From Bacteriovoracaceae bacterium UBA6261 (GTDB lineage: Bacteria; Bdellovibrionota; Bacteriovoracia; Bacteriovoracales; Bacteriovoracaceae), in NCBI GenBank assembly GCA_002440825.1, contig DJVH01000129.1:241-11789 (forward strand): DNA of 11,549 bases, read 5' to 3'. Every line of letters starts with the position of its first letter. The first letter of the stretch is position 1. Shown in pieces: positions 1-7,836 of this stretch. The position numbers and the translations under genes are program-made. The notes beneath the pieces are model-generated. The model ran no database searches and was not told the DNA's origin. It saw only the letters and a list, made by a program, of their open reading frames with translations.

Positions 1-37
1 CAGAGGGTCGGAGGTTCAAATCCTCTCGCTCCGACCA
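1..37 (+). tRNA. tRNA 3' end, probably tRNA-Pro (partial)
   Basis: The window opens inside a tRNA. The T-arm is visible as GGAGG, the loop TTCAAAT, then CCTCT (bases 10-26), followed by the acceptor strand CGCTCCG, discriminator A34 and an encoded CCA (35-37). The last acceptor base is G, so position 1 must be C. A C1-G72 pair with A73 is the hallmark of bacterial tRNA-Pro, and the variable-loop/T-arm stretch GGTCGGAGGTTC also resembles bacterial tRNA-Pro genes. The anticodon lies outside the window, so the amino-acid identity is inferred. Confidence 0.85.
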
Positions 38-153
38 CTTTTCAAATCCCTTCCCTTTTCTCTCTTATCAATTAAATTTTTATTATAAATAACTTCGATT
101 ATTTATTTTCGATAAGCTCACCAAAAGAATTCGCTCTCGTTGTATGGTTAAGC
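38..153. other. A/T-rich spacer between tRNA and protease gene
   Basis: A 116-bp spacer. It starts with a pyrimidine-rich stretch after the tRNA, then becomes very A/T-rich around 70-115. A weak -10-like hexamer TATGGT lies at 143-148, five bases before the ATG at 154. I see no good -35 box and no Shine-Dalgarno sequence. If that hexamer is used, the protease mRNA would be nearly leaderless. A short direct repeat TTCGATTA / TTCGATAA is present around 93-114. No gene is seen. Confidence 0.4.
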
Positions 154-2148
154 ATGATGCGAATAAATTTGATTCTCATTCTTTGTTTATTCTTTTCTTG
201 CAGTGACGGTGGTTCCGGCAATTCACCAGGCAATTATTCCAATTATCAGGCCGAGACTCCCCGGCCAAATACGGTCGATGCTCTGTCTTCTTATATGTGG
301 TATCTCCTCAATACCGGCCAGAGTATTTTTAATTCTTATCATGGAACACCTGGTGCTGATGCTCATTTGGGAAATGCTCATGATATCGTCACAGGCCGCG
401 GAGTGACTGTTGTCATTTCAGACGGTCGAATTGATTTCTCTCATCCTGATCTGGCAACCAATGCAGATCTCTCCCGTTCACGAAATTACGTTCACACTTC
501 ACCACCTTATCTGGGAAATCCCAATACGACTGACGATTCAGATTCTCATGGAACAGCAACTTCCGGTTTGATCGGTGCTGAAAAAAATAATGGCATCGGA
601 ACGTTTGGAGTTGCCCCAAATGCTACTCTTGTGGGGTTCAATTTCATCAGCAGTGATCAGACGCTTGCAAAATACATTGATCAGATGTCACTCACTGGTG
701 GAGAAGTTTTTAATTATAGTTACGGAACGAGTACGTGTTTCGTCAATCCAGTCGAAGGTTTGAACGACTTGCGATCGAACTCTGTTTCCAGAAAAAATAT
801 TTATGTGATTTCCGGTGGCAATGATTTTTTAGATACGTTGGAAAGTTGCGGTGGATCCTCCAATGAAATTTACACTGGAAACGGAAATCTTGATCAAATT
901 CAAAGTTATCCTTACGTGATCATGGTTGGAGCGACAACTTCAACAGGAAAAATGGCGAGCTATTCTACACCAAGTTCCAATAACTGGATTTCAGCGCCCG
1001 GTGGAGATTCAAAAGCGGGAATGATTCTCGATGATCTCGTCGGCTGCACCCGCGGCTGGGGACAAACAAGTTCACCCGGGCCGTTTGATAATAATGAAAA
1101 TGGATTGAATCCATTCTGTTCTTACACCGCTTCGTTTATGGGAACCTCTTTCTCCGGCCCGATAGTCAGCGGTGCCATTGCACTTTTAAAAGAAGCCAGT
1201 CCAGACCTCGGCTGGCGACAAATTAAATATATACTTGCAAAAACCGCAAAAAAACTTAATCCAAATGAAGGCGACAAAGGCCATCCGCTCGGTGATGATC
1301 TCGCCGGCCATACTTATAGTTATGGCTGGAGAACAAATGCGGCAGGATTTAATTTTCATAATCTTTACGGTTTTGGTCAGCTCGATATTGAAAGTGCTGT
1401 TTCGGTGGCAAAAAATATCAATTTCAATCTCTATGAATTAATAAACACCGATGCTTTGGATGATTCTCCTTCCTATGACAGTGGAAAAATCAATGTCTCC
1501 ATTCCGGATAAATCCGCTGCCGGAATGACCTCCACACTTTCAGTGAACCGGCACAATATTGTCCTGGAACATGTTCTTGTCACAGTTTCCATTGATCATC
1601 CTTATGTTGGAGATGTTGGTCTGGAACTCACTTCTCCAGCCGGTACGAAGAGTAAATTGATGATGATCAACAACAACATTCTTCCTCAGAATTTTGTGAA
1701 TGTGACTTTTGGATCAAATGCATTTTACGGAGAGCGATCGGCGGGAAATTGGACGTTGAAGGCAATTGATGGAGCAGCTGAAGATGTAGGAAAATTAGTT
1801 TCATGGAAATTATCTCTGATAGGAAATAAGGGCGATTCTTCTGGAGATCTTATTCCCCCGGCAGCCGTTTCCGCTTTGGCCATGAATGGAAATACACTGA
1901 GTTTTTCTCCTCCGGCCGATAATGATATCGCCCGTTATGAAGTCTGCATTTCTACCGACACGAGTTCTTGCGGTGAAGGAGACTTTCGCAATCTAAAAAA
2001 TAATACAAGCTCTACGATCACATCGTTTATCAACAACGGGACTAAAAAAATTCTTCTCTCAGGATCTACTTATACAGCTCATGTGCGAGCTGTTGATACC
2101 TCTGAAAATGTCTCAGCCGAGCAGACTGTTTCCTGGACAGCACCGTGA
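154..2148 (+). CDS. Kexin-like S8 serine protease lipoprotein with P-domain
   Basis: A 664-aa exported subtilisin-family endopeptidase. Residues 1-15 form a lipoprotein signal ending at Cys16 (LFFSC); Ser17 at +2 suggests outer-membrane sorting. A short linker leads to the usual mature-enzyme start WYLLNTGQ (about 49-56), so there is no room for an N-terminal propeptide. The catalytic triad is Asp90 (ISDGRIDFSHPDL), His132 (SHGTATSG) and Ser332 (GTSFSGP); Asn223 (SGGN) fits the oxyanion hole. Residues about 445-557 match a P/homoB domain as in kexin and furin (HPYVGDVGLELTSP, GNWTLKAID). Residues about 566-664 look like a fibronectin type III module. The start is ATG 154, or the adjacent ATG 157; there is no clear ribosome binding site. 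The stop overlaps the GTG start of the next gene, so the two are probably co-translated. Protease family certain; substrate unknown. Confidence 0.93.
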   Translation: MMRINLILILCLFFSCSDGGSGNSPGNYSNYQAETPRPNTVDALSSYMWYLLNTGQSIFNSYHGTPGADAHLGNAHDIVTGRGVTVVISDGRIDFSHPDLATNADLSRSRNYVHTSPPYLGNPNTTDDSDSHGTATSGLIGAEKNNGIGTFGVAPNATLVGFNFISSDQTLAKYIDQMSLTGGEVFNYSYGTSTCFVNPVEGLNDLRSNSVSRKNIYVISGGNDFLDTLESCGGSSNEIYTGNGNLDQIQSYPYVIMVGATTSTGKMASYSTPSSNNWISAPGGDSKAGMILDDLVGCTRGWGQTSSPGPFDNNENGLNPFCSYTASFMGTSFSGPIVSGAIALLKEASPDLGWRQIKYILAKTAKKLNPNEGDKGHPLGDDLAGHTYSYGWRTNAAGFNFHNLYGFGQLDIESAVSVAKNINFNLYELINTDALDDSPSYDSGKINVSIPDKSAAGMTSTLSVNRHNIVLEHVLVTVSIDHPYVGDVGLELTSPAGTKSKLMMINNNILPQNFVNVTFGSNAFYGERSAGNWTLKAIDGAAEDVGKLVSWKLSLIGNKGDSSGDLIPPAAVSALAMNGNTLSFSPPADNDIARYEVCISTDTSSCGEGDFRNLKNNTSSTITSFINNGTKKILLSGSTYTAHVRAVDTSENVSAEQTVSWTAP

Positions 2149-2765
2149 AAAGAATCATTGGTTTTTTTCTCATTTGTCTTGCTCTCTTTCTTTATTGGCA
2201 GTGGAAAAAACCACGGCCTGTTGAAATGCAGATTAATAAAAATGAACTCGTGAAAATACCTTTGGCACCAGAGGTTCCGCTGATTGTCCGCAAACACGAT
2301 GAAAGCGCCAAACCTCACCTGGCCAAGAAGAAAAAATGGGAATTACCTCTGGGGTATTATCCCCAGAAAAAAATGAATTTTAAAAAATCACACCTGTGGA
2401 TTTTACAAGGGCTTACGGCGACCATCAAAAAACGTGAAGGCGTCAAAGAAGTGGCCCGGCTCAACCAATATTATATTTATAAAACCTCGCAGGACGAACT
2501 TCACAATATCGTTTACGACGATGAAAAGCGTCAGTACGGCGTTCTCACTCTGGAGCTCACCGTCGTAACGACAGAGGGGGTCCTTCCAGGAATTGCTCAA
2601 AAGTATGGCCTGCAGATCCTCCGGGAAGGAACCGAAGGAACCGAATCCATTGTGCGCTCCGATTCGAGCACATTTTTCACTCGGGATTTGCCCTATTTTG
2701 CCAGGGAAGACGGCCTGATTTCCTTTCGTCCGTACGTCTCCTACGGGCTGGCCAAATTTCGCTAA
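2145..2765 (+). CDS. Membrane-anchored propeptide-like protein, putative external chaperone/inhibitor of the upstream protease
   Basis: A 206-aa protein starting at GTG 2145, which overlaps the protease stop as GTGA; this indicates translational coupling. The next in-frame ATG (2226) would delete the hydrophobic segment, so GTG is preferred. Residues about 4-20 are a single signal anchor or uncleaved signal, followed by a Lys-rich linker (KKKK at 61-64). Residues about 133-206 look like a subtilisin-type propeptide: a beta strand (GVLTLELTVV), a helix (PGIAQKYGLQIL), a strand (SIVRS), a helix (LPYFAREDG) and a final strand, ending in Arg206. The upstream protease lacks a propeptide. In Aeromonas sobria, the propeptide-less kexin-like protease ASP needs ORF2, encoded immediately downstream, for folding. 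By analogy I infer a periplasmic foldase and temporary inhibitor. This rests on pattern and context, not on a recognised named family. Confidence 0.72.
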   Translation: MKRIIGFFLICLALFLYWQWKKPRPVEMQINKNELVKIPLAPEVPLIVRKHDESAKPHLAKKKKWELPLGYYPQKKMNFKKSHLWILQGLTATIKKREGVKEVARLNQYYIYKTSQDELHNIVYDDEKRQYGVLTLELTVVTTEGVLPGIAQKYGLQILREGTEGTESIVRSDSSTFFTRDLPYFAREDGLISFRPYVSYGLAKFR

Positions 2766-2929
2766 GGATAAATCCTCTAAAATTCACCGTTTTCCCTCTG
2801 AAAAGTGGACTCTTACAAACTCTATCTGTGGCTTTTTCTCGTGTACTATTTAGACACTTTATGACACATTTGTTAGGCTCAAATTAGAGACACACACAAT
2901 ATAAACAACACACAGCAAAGGACGCGCTT
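2766..2929 (+). promoter_or_regulatory. Intergenic region upstream of smc, with Shine-Dalgarno
   Basis: A 164-bp gap that must carry the smc promoter, since no other gene lies in it. A TATAAA hexamer (2900-2905) could be a -10 box, but no -35 box sits at 16-18 bp from it. TTGTTA at 2870-2875 is too far away (24 bp). The final stretch is rich in CA dinucleotides. AAAGGA at 2917-2922 is a good Shine-Dalgarno seven bases before GTG 2930 and fixes that start. There is no convincing terminator for the preceding two-gene unit. Confidence 0.45.
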
Positions 2930-5900
2930 GTGAAGTTAAAGAGACTTATTTTACAAGGTTTTAAATCTTTCAAAGATCGCCAGATCATTCATTTCGATGA
3001 AGGGATCACTGGGATCGTAGGCCCTAACGGTTGTGGTAAATCCAACGTCGTAGATGCCCTCTTCTGGGTTATGGGTGAACAATCAGCGAAACACTTACGC
3101 GGTAACTCGATGAAAGACGTTATCTTCGCCGGTTCATCGAAATATCAACCAGGTTCTTTTGCGGAAGTTTCTCTCGTCCTTGAAAACGACGACGGAAAAC
3201 ATATCCACATTGGAAACCAGGTTTCATCTCCAACTGAAATCCAGCTTACAAGAAAGCTGTATAGAAACGGTGAAACTGAATACCGGATAAACGATATTCC
3301 TTGTCGCTTACGTGACATTCAGGAAGTGTTCATGGATACAGGGGCGGGCGCGAAGTCATACTCGATTATCGCTCAAGGTGAGATCCACCGTCTCGTAAAT
3401 CAGAAACCTGAAGAACGTCGAGTGATGATCGAAGAAGTTGCAGGGATCACAAAATTCAAAGTTCGCAAAAAAGAATCTTTGAAAAAGATCGAGCAAACTG
3501 AGCAGAACCTTGCGCGTTTAAATGATCTTCAGTCAGAAATTGAAAAAAACCTTAAGGCCCTTGAGAAGCAAGCTGAAAAAGCGGAACGCGCTCGTGAGCT
3601 AAAGCATAAAGTTGAAAGATACGATCTTGTGGTTCATTCTCACAAAGAATTCGACCTTCTTAAAAATTACAAAGAAAGTAAAATTGTTGTCGACGCACGC
3701 ACGGAAGAAATTGAAAATCTTTCAGCGAGAAAAAGCGTTCTGGAAATCGGTCTTGAAGAAGAACGTTACAGAAAAGATGAAGAGACAGCAAAGATCGAAG
3801 AACTTCAAAAAGAATACAACCAGATTTCTAAAGAGCTTGCAGCTGCTGAAGAAAGACTTGTTTACCTTTGCAAAACTCAATCTGAAAAAGAAAAACTTAT
3901 CGAGACTCGTGAAGCAGAAATCGCTTCAGTTAATACTGAGCTTGAGGGAAGAGAGCAGAAGCTTGAGACTTTAAAAACAGAACTTGAGTCTTGGGAAAAG
4001 AAAGGCGAAGAAGATAACGACTTTGCAATGCTGGAAGAAAGAGTTGAAAACTTAAAAGAAGAACTCGAGTTTAAAACGCAAAGCTGGAACGACCTGAAAG
4101 ATGAAATTGAAAGTGAAAAAGACTCTTTCAATAAAATCGATCAGGAGCTTTTTAGAAACACTTCCCGCCTTGAAGAATACGCAGCCTCACTTCAGGATTT
4201 AACAAAAGAAATCGAAGCTCTTGAATCACAATACTCTGGTGTAAACACTCAGATCGTAGCAGAGAGAGAAGCTGTCGCAGTCGCTGAAAAAAATGCAGCA
4301 GACCTGAAAGAAAAAGAAACAGTCCTTCGCGCCCAGATCGATGAAGCACAAGTTGCTGTTCGCGAACTTGAATTAAACTTCACAGCTAAATCGAAAACAC
4401 TTATTCAGACAGAATCTAAACTTCACTCATTGATTGAAGTAAATAAATCTCTTGAAGGGAAGAAAGAAGGAATTTCTGCTTTCCTTAAAGAAAACGAAGA
4501 AGGCTTTGCTCTTCTTGGAACACTTATCAAGTGTGAAGAGAAATACACAAAAGCCGTTCAAGCATTGCTTTCAGAATTCATGGAAACGCTTGTTTCAACA
4601 GCGACTGTTGATTCATCGCTTTTCTCATGGATCGAAGCTAACCAAAAAAATTTTGATTACTTAAAAATGGCTTCTTCAGAAAAATTATCTTCTGAAACTG
4701 TGGCCCGTTTAAAATTAACTCTTGGTGATGATCTTGTTTCGTTAACCGACATCCTGGAAATGGAGGGAGAGTTAAAAGAAAAAATGTCTTCTTTCCTTGA
4801 TGGTTACTTCATTGCTTCTGAACTTTCAACTGACGTCATGTCTTCAATCTCTGCCGACATTCGTTTCAAGGCGATTGCAACTCTTGATGGTTCAAGAAAA
4901 GTCGCAAATCTTGGCGGTGCTAAACTTATTTCAACAACTGTTGCTACTGACGAAGCTCAAGGTTTTGTTGCTAGAAACAATATGATTGAAGAGCTTAAAG
5001 TTGTTGTCGCAAATCTTCAGACTGAAGTTGCTGAGCTAGAGTCGCGCTCACAAGCTGAACGCGAAAAACTGGAAGCGCAAAGATCTGAATTTGATACTCT
5101 TCGCGATCAGGCAGCAGAAGCCCGTGCTCAATTCTCTTCTAAGAAATCAGCACTGGATGCAAAACTGTCGAGTTTTGAATCAGGGTTTACACGTCTCGAA
5201 ATCTTAAAAAACAGAAAGCAGGAAATTTCTAAGTCACGTCTCGATATGATCGAGTCTGAAGAAAAGCTTTCCCGCAAAAAAGAAGAACTTCAAACCGAGC
5301 TTGCTGAAAAGCAATCGCGTTTCGAAGAACTATCAGAGGAAGTTGAACTTCAACGCCAGGCTTATGAAGATGAAAGATCAGTTTTCCTTCAAAAACAAGT
5401 TGAAGCAAAATCTTTCGAGTCTACGATCAAGAGTTTGAATTCTCAGATTGAAGATTTAAATGGTCAGATTGAAAGACTGAATCAGCGTCTTGAAAACAAC
5501 AAAAATCTTGTTGCTCAATACAATACTGAAATCGATCAGATCATTGCTGAGCTTGAAGAACTTGAAGCAAGCAATAAAGAAACATCTCTTGTTCTTTCTG
5601 ATAAAGAAGACGTTCTCAACCTTCTTAAAGACTCACTCGGACAACTTCTCCTTTCTATGAAAGACAGAGAAGACGAAGTGAAAAACATCACTTCAACAGT
5701 GAACAAGCACCAGCGCGAAATCGCAGAACTTGAAGTGAAGCTTTCACAATACATCATTGAAGAAGAGCAAAACGTTCGCAATATCTTTGAAAAATATCAG
5801 ATCGATCTTCGCCATGTTCTTGGTCGTTTCCTTGAATACACGGAATCAGACTATACTGACCTCAAAGATGTTAACTCTATGTTCTGGATGGAAACGGAAG

Positions 5901-6604
5901 AAGGACCAAAAGAAATCGACCGCAAAGATTTCGAATTTGTTCGCCGTTACGGACAGGATCTTAAAGAATGTTCAGATAAACTTAAAAACTACAAGCTTGA
6001 GTTCGGTCGCTTAGGCGATATTAACTGGCAGGCGATTGAAGATTACGAAAGACAAAAACTTCGCGCTGACTTCCTTAAAGTTCAGGAAGTGGAGCTTAAG
6101 TCTTCTCTCGAAGATCTTCAAAAAGCGATTGCTCACATTGATGAAAAATCTAAAGCGCGCTTCCAGGCTGCTTACGAAGAAGTTAACTCTCGCTTCCAGA
6201 AAGTTTTCCCTATCATCTTCGGTGGTGGATCTGCTGATCTTAAGATTGTCGGCGATATCAATGATGCTGAATGCGGGATTGAAATCGTTGCTCAGCCACC
6301 AGGCAAGAAAATGCAGAACATTAACCTAATGTCGGGTGGGGAAAAAGCTATGACTGCGGTCAGCTTAATTTTCTCAATCTTCCTGGTTAAACCGTCTCCG
6401 TTCTGTCTTCTGGATGAGGTTGATGCTCCTCTTGATGACGCTAACGTAGGACGTTTTAACGAGCTTTTAAGAGAGATGAGTTCAGACTCCCAGTTCATCT
6501 TGATCACTCACAATAAGAAGACTATGGAGCTTAACGACACACTTTACGGCGTTACAATGCAAGAGCCGGGAGTTTCTAAAGCAGTCTCTGTACAGCTTCA
6601 CTAA
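2930..6604 (+). CDS. smc: Chromosome segregation protein SMC
   Basis: A 1224-aa structural-maintenance-of-chromosomes ATPase, the core of the bacterial SMC-ScpAB condensin that compacts and separates sister chromosomes in the cytoplasm. The N-terminal half of the ABC ATPase has Walker A GPNGCGKS at 31-38 and a Q-loop stretch with AQGEIHRLV followed by EERRVMIEEVAGI. Two very long Glu/Lys/Gln-rich coiled coils flank a hinge at about 514-682. The C-terminal half carries the ABC signature LMSGGEK (1133-1139), Walker B FCLLDEVD with Asp1162 and Glu1163, the D-loop APLDD and a switch His in LITHNKK. The length is typical for bacterial SMC (about 1150-1200 aa). The start is GTG after a good AAAGGA ribosome site. 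It appears monocistronic: it has its own leader and ends 16 bp before a strong terminator. scpA and scpB are not in the window. The hinge is diverged (see findings). Confidence 0.97.
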   Translation: MKLKRLILQGFKSFKDRQIIHFDEGITGIVGPNGCGKSNVVDALFWVMGEQSAKHLRGNSMKDVIFAGSSKYQPGSFAEVSLVLENDDGKHIHIGNQVSSPTEIQLTRKLYRNGETEYRINDIPCRLRDIQEVFMDTGAGAKSYSIIAQGEIHRLVNQKPEERRVMIEEVAGITKFKVRKKESLKKIEQTEQNLARLNDLQSEIEKNLKALEKQAEKAERARELKHKVERYDLVVHSHKEFDLLKNYKESKIVVDARTEEIENLSARKSVLEIGLEEERYRKDEETAKIEELQKEYNQISKELAAAEERLVYLCKTQSEKEKLIETREAEIASVNTELEGREQKLETLKTELESWEKKGEEDNDFAMLEERVENLKEELEFKTQSWNDLKDEIESEKDSFNKIDQELFRNTSRLEEYAASLQDLTKEIEALESQYSGVNTQIVAEREAVAVAEKNAADLKEKETVLRAQIDEAQVAVRELELNFTAKSKTLIQTESKLHSLIEVNKSLEGKKEGISAFLKENEEGFALLGTLIKCEEKYTKAVQALLSEFMETLVSTATVDSSLFSWIEANQKNFDYLKMASSEKLSSETVARLKLTLGDDLVSLTDILEMEGELKEKMSSFLDGYFIASELSTDVMSSISADIRFKAIATLDGSRKVANLGGAKLISTTVATDEAQGFVARNNMIEELKVVVANLQTEVAELESRSQAEREKLEAQRSEFDTLRDQAAEARAQFSSKKSALDAKLSSFESGFTRLEILKNRKQEISKSRLDMIESEEKLSRKKEELQTELAEKQSRFEELSEEVELQRQAYEDERSVFLQKQVEAKSFESTIKSLNSQIEDLNGQIERLNQRLENNKNLVAQYNTEIDQIIAELEELEASNKETSLVLSDKEDVLNLLKDSLGQLLLSMKDREDEVKNITSTVNKHQREIAELEVKLSQYIIEEEQNVRNIFEKYQIDLRHVLGRFLEYTESDYTDLKDVNSMFWMETEEGPKEIDRKDFEFVRRYGQDLKECSDKLKNYKLEFGRLGDINWQAIEDYERQKLRADFLKVQEVELKSSLEDLQKAIAHIDEKSKARFQAAYEEVNSRFQKVFPIIFGGGSADLKIVGDINDAECGIEIVAQPPGKKMQNINLMSGGEKAMTAVSLIFSIFLVKPSPFCLLDEVDAPLDDANVGRFNELLREMSSDSQFILITHNKKTMELNDTLYGVTMQEPGVSKAVSVQLH

Positions 6605-6620
6605 TTTCAAACAAAATAAT

Positions 6621-6653
6621 AAGGGCCCGCTCAGTAAAAGCGGGCCCTTTTTT
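6621..6653 (+). terminator. Rho-independent terminator of smc
   Basis: A perfect 11-bp stem, AAGGGCCCGCT (6621-6631) with AGCGGGCCCTT (6639-6649), around a 7-base loop CAGTAAA. The stem is GC-rich and runs into a T tract (6648-6653). It follows the smc stop at 6604. The next gene starts 18 bases after it, and its promoter is not obvious in the remaining gap. Some read-through, or a promoter inside the end of smc, may feed the downstream pair. Confidence 0.95.
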
Positions 6654-6670
6654 ATTTCTGGAGGCCTCAA

Positions 6671-7141
6671 ATGAAATTGCTGGTTCTTTTATTAGGATTG
6701 ATTCTTTCACAGACGTTGTCTGCGAGCACGATCATGAATGCGACTTTGATTCGCAATAAAACTTATCTTTATATCGAAATGGTTGACGAAAGTTTTGTTC
6801 CGCCTTTTGAAGCAGGTGAACTGTGGAAGATTGTCAAAGGTGACTGGTCTCGCAAATGGATCAATGAAAAAGAAATGCAGCTTGATTGCCAGGCGGTTCC
6901 TTCGCGATTGGGAGATATGTTTGGTAAATGTATTTTACTTTTTCCATGGTCGCAGTTTCAAAAGATCGGCGATAAGATGGTTTTCAAGGCCGAAGGCGCG
7001 ATTGCAGCTAAGCTGAATCAGTATTTTATTGATAGTGCCTATCTTTCCATGCAGGGAAATCAGGCGTATCTTTCTAGCTACAATACAAGAAGACTTTTCT
7101 TCTTTGGGATAAACGAAAATTTAATTGATACTTCACTATGA
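6671..7141 (+). CDS. Exported hypothetical protein with two cysteines
   Basis: A 156-aa protein that I do not recognise as a named family. Residues 1-18 are a clean Sec signal peptide (MKLLVLLLGLILSQTLSA) with likely cleavage after Ala18, giving a soluble periplasmic protein of about 138 aa. Two cysteines, Cys73 and Cys87, could form a disulfide. The body is mixed polar and aromatic, with beta-strand-like stretches (TYLYIEMVDES, KCILLFPW) and no further membrane segment. The start is well supported: GGAGG at 6660-6664 lies six bases before ATG. The stop overlaps the next gene's start as ATGA (7138-7141), so it is co-translated with the membrane-VOC protein. They may act together at the cytoplasmic membrane; that link is inferred only from coupling. 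Confidence 0.85.
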   Translation: MKLLVLLLGLILSQTLSASTIMNATLIRNKTYLYIEMVDESFVPPFEAGELWKIVKGDWSRKWINEKEMQLDCQAVPSRLGDMFGKCILLFPWSQFQKIGDKMVFKAEGAIAAKLNQYFIDSAYLSMQGNQAYLSSYNTRRLFFFGINENLIDTSL

Positions 7142-7836
7142 AAAATAAGCTTTGGTTCAGAAGAAAAACATATGGATGGGGTTGGACCCCGATTACCTGG
7201 CAAGGATGGACAGTAACGTTTGTCTTCGTGGCCATTCCTCTTATTGTAAAGCTCCTCGTTAAGACTCTGGATTATCCAAAACACGTACAGAACTTTGCAA
7301 TGCTTTCGACATTGCCGCTTGTCCTGGTTGGGCTCACTGTCGTTTGTCTTCGCTACGGCGAAAAGCCTCGCTGGCAATGGGGACTTAAAACAACCAAGCT
7401 CTCTCATATTGATATCAATGTAACCGATTACAAAAAAAGTGTTCTTTTTTATGATTTGATTTTGCTTTCTCTGGGATGGGATAAAATCGTTTCACGTATT
7501 GAGCACACAGCTTACACTGACGGCACTTTGAAAATTATCATTAACCCTGTTGACGATAAATTCAAAGGACATGGTTTCCACCGCAAACAAGTGGGTTTAA
7601 ACCACCTTGCCATCTATGCCCCAACAAAAGAAATCGTTGATGAATTTCATAATGAGATTTTAGTCGCGAATGAAGTTCCTGTTCTTTATAACGGTCCGGC
7701 CGGCGATAAAGATTATTATTCAGTCTATTTTGAAGATCCTGATCGTATCAAGCTGGAAGTGGTCTATGCTCCTCATTATTGTGAGAAGAATTACTGGCCG
7801 AATACGATTGAAAATAATTTCGATCCGAATTCTTAA
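7138..7836 (+). CDS. Membrane protein fused to a VOC/glyoxalase-fold domain
   Basis: A 232-aa protein with two unlike parts in one uninterrupted frame. The N-terminal about 75 residues hold the aromatic motif YGWGWTPITWQGW (12-24) and two probable membrane helices (about 23-41 and 53-72), resembling small free-standing membrane proteins. From about 87 there is a vicinal-oxygen-chelate domain: LSHIDINVTDYKKSVLFYD in the first beta-alpha unit, LNHLAIYAP in the second half, and FEDPDRIKLEVVY at the end. Probable metal ligands are His90, His156 and Glu207. VOC enzymes include glyoxalase I, ring-cleaving dioxygenases and thiol transferases, so the substrate cannot be named. With both helices in the membrane, the VOC domain would be on the same side as the basic N-terminus, most likely the cytoplasm. 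It starts inside the upstream stop (ATGA) and ends at a TTAA shared with the convergent P450 gene. Confidence 0.87.
   Translation: MKNKLWFRRKTYGWGWTPITWQGWTVTFVFVAIPLIVKLLVKTLDYPKHVQNFAMLSTLPLVLVGLTVVCLRYGEKPRWQWGLKTTKLSHIDINVTDYKKSVLFYDLILLSLGWDKIVSRIEHTAYTDGTLKIIINPVDDKFKGHGFHRKQVGLNHLAIYAPTKEIVDEFHNEILVANEVPVLYNGPAGDKDYYSVYFEDPDRIKLEVVYAPHYCEKNYWPNTIENNFDPNS

Noticed and set aside
2765..2776. AGGAT-AA-ATCCT hairpin after the chaperone gene as a terminator
   Set aside because: A five-base stem with a two-base loop and no T tract is too weak to be an intrinsic terminator.
2841..2857. GTGT...ACAC inverted repeat upstream of smc
   Set aside because: Only four base pairs match, around a 9-base centre; this is expected by chance in A/T-rich DNA.
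3612..6014. Several 60-120 codon open frames on both strands inside smc
   Set aside because: They are shadows of the repetitive Glu/Lys coiled-coil codons; they have no ribosome sites and low-complexity translations.
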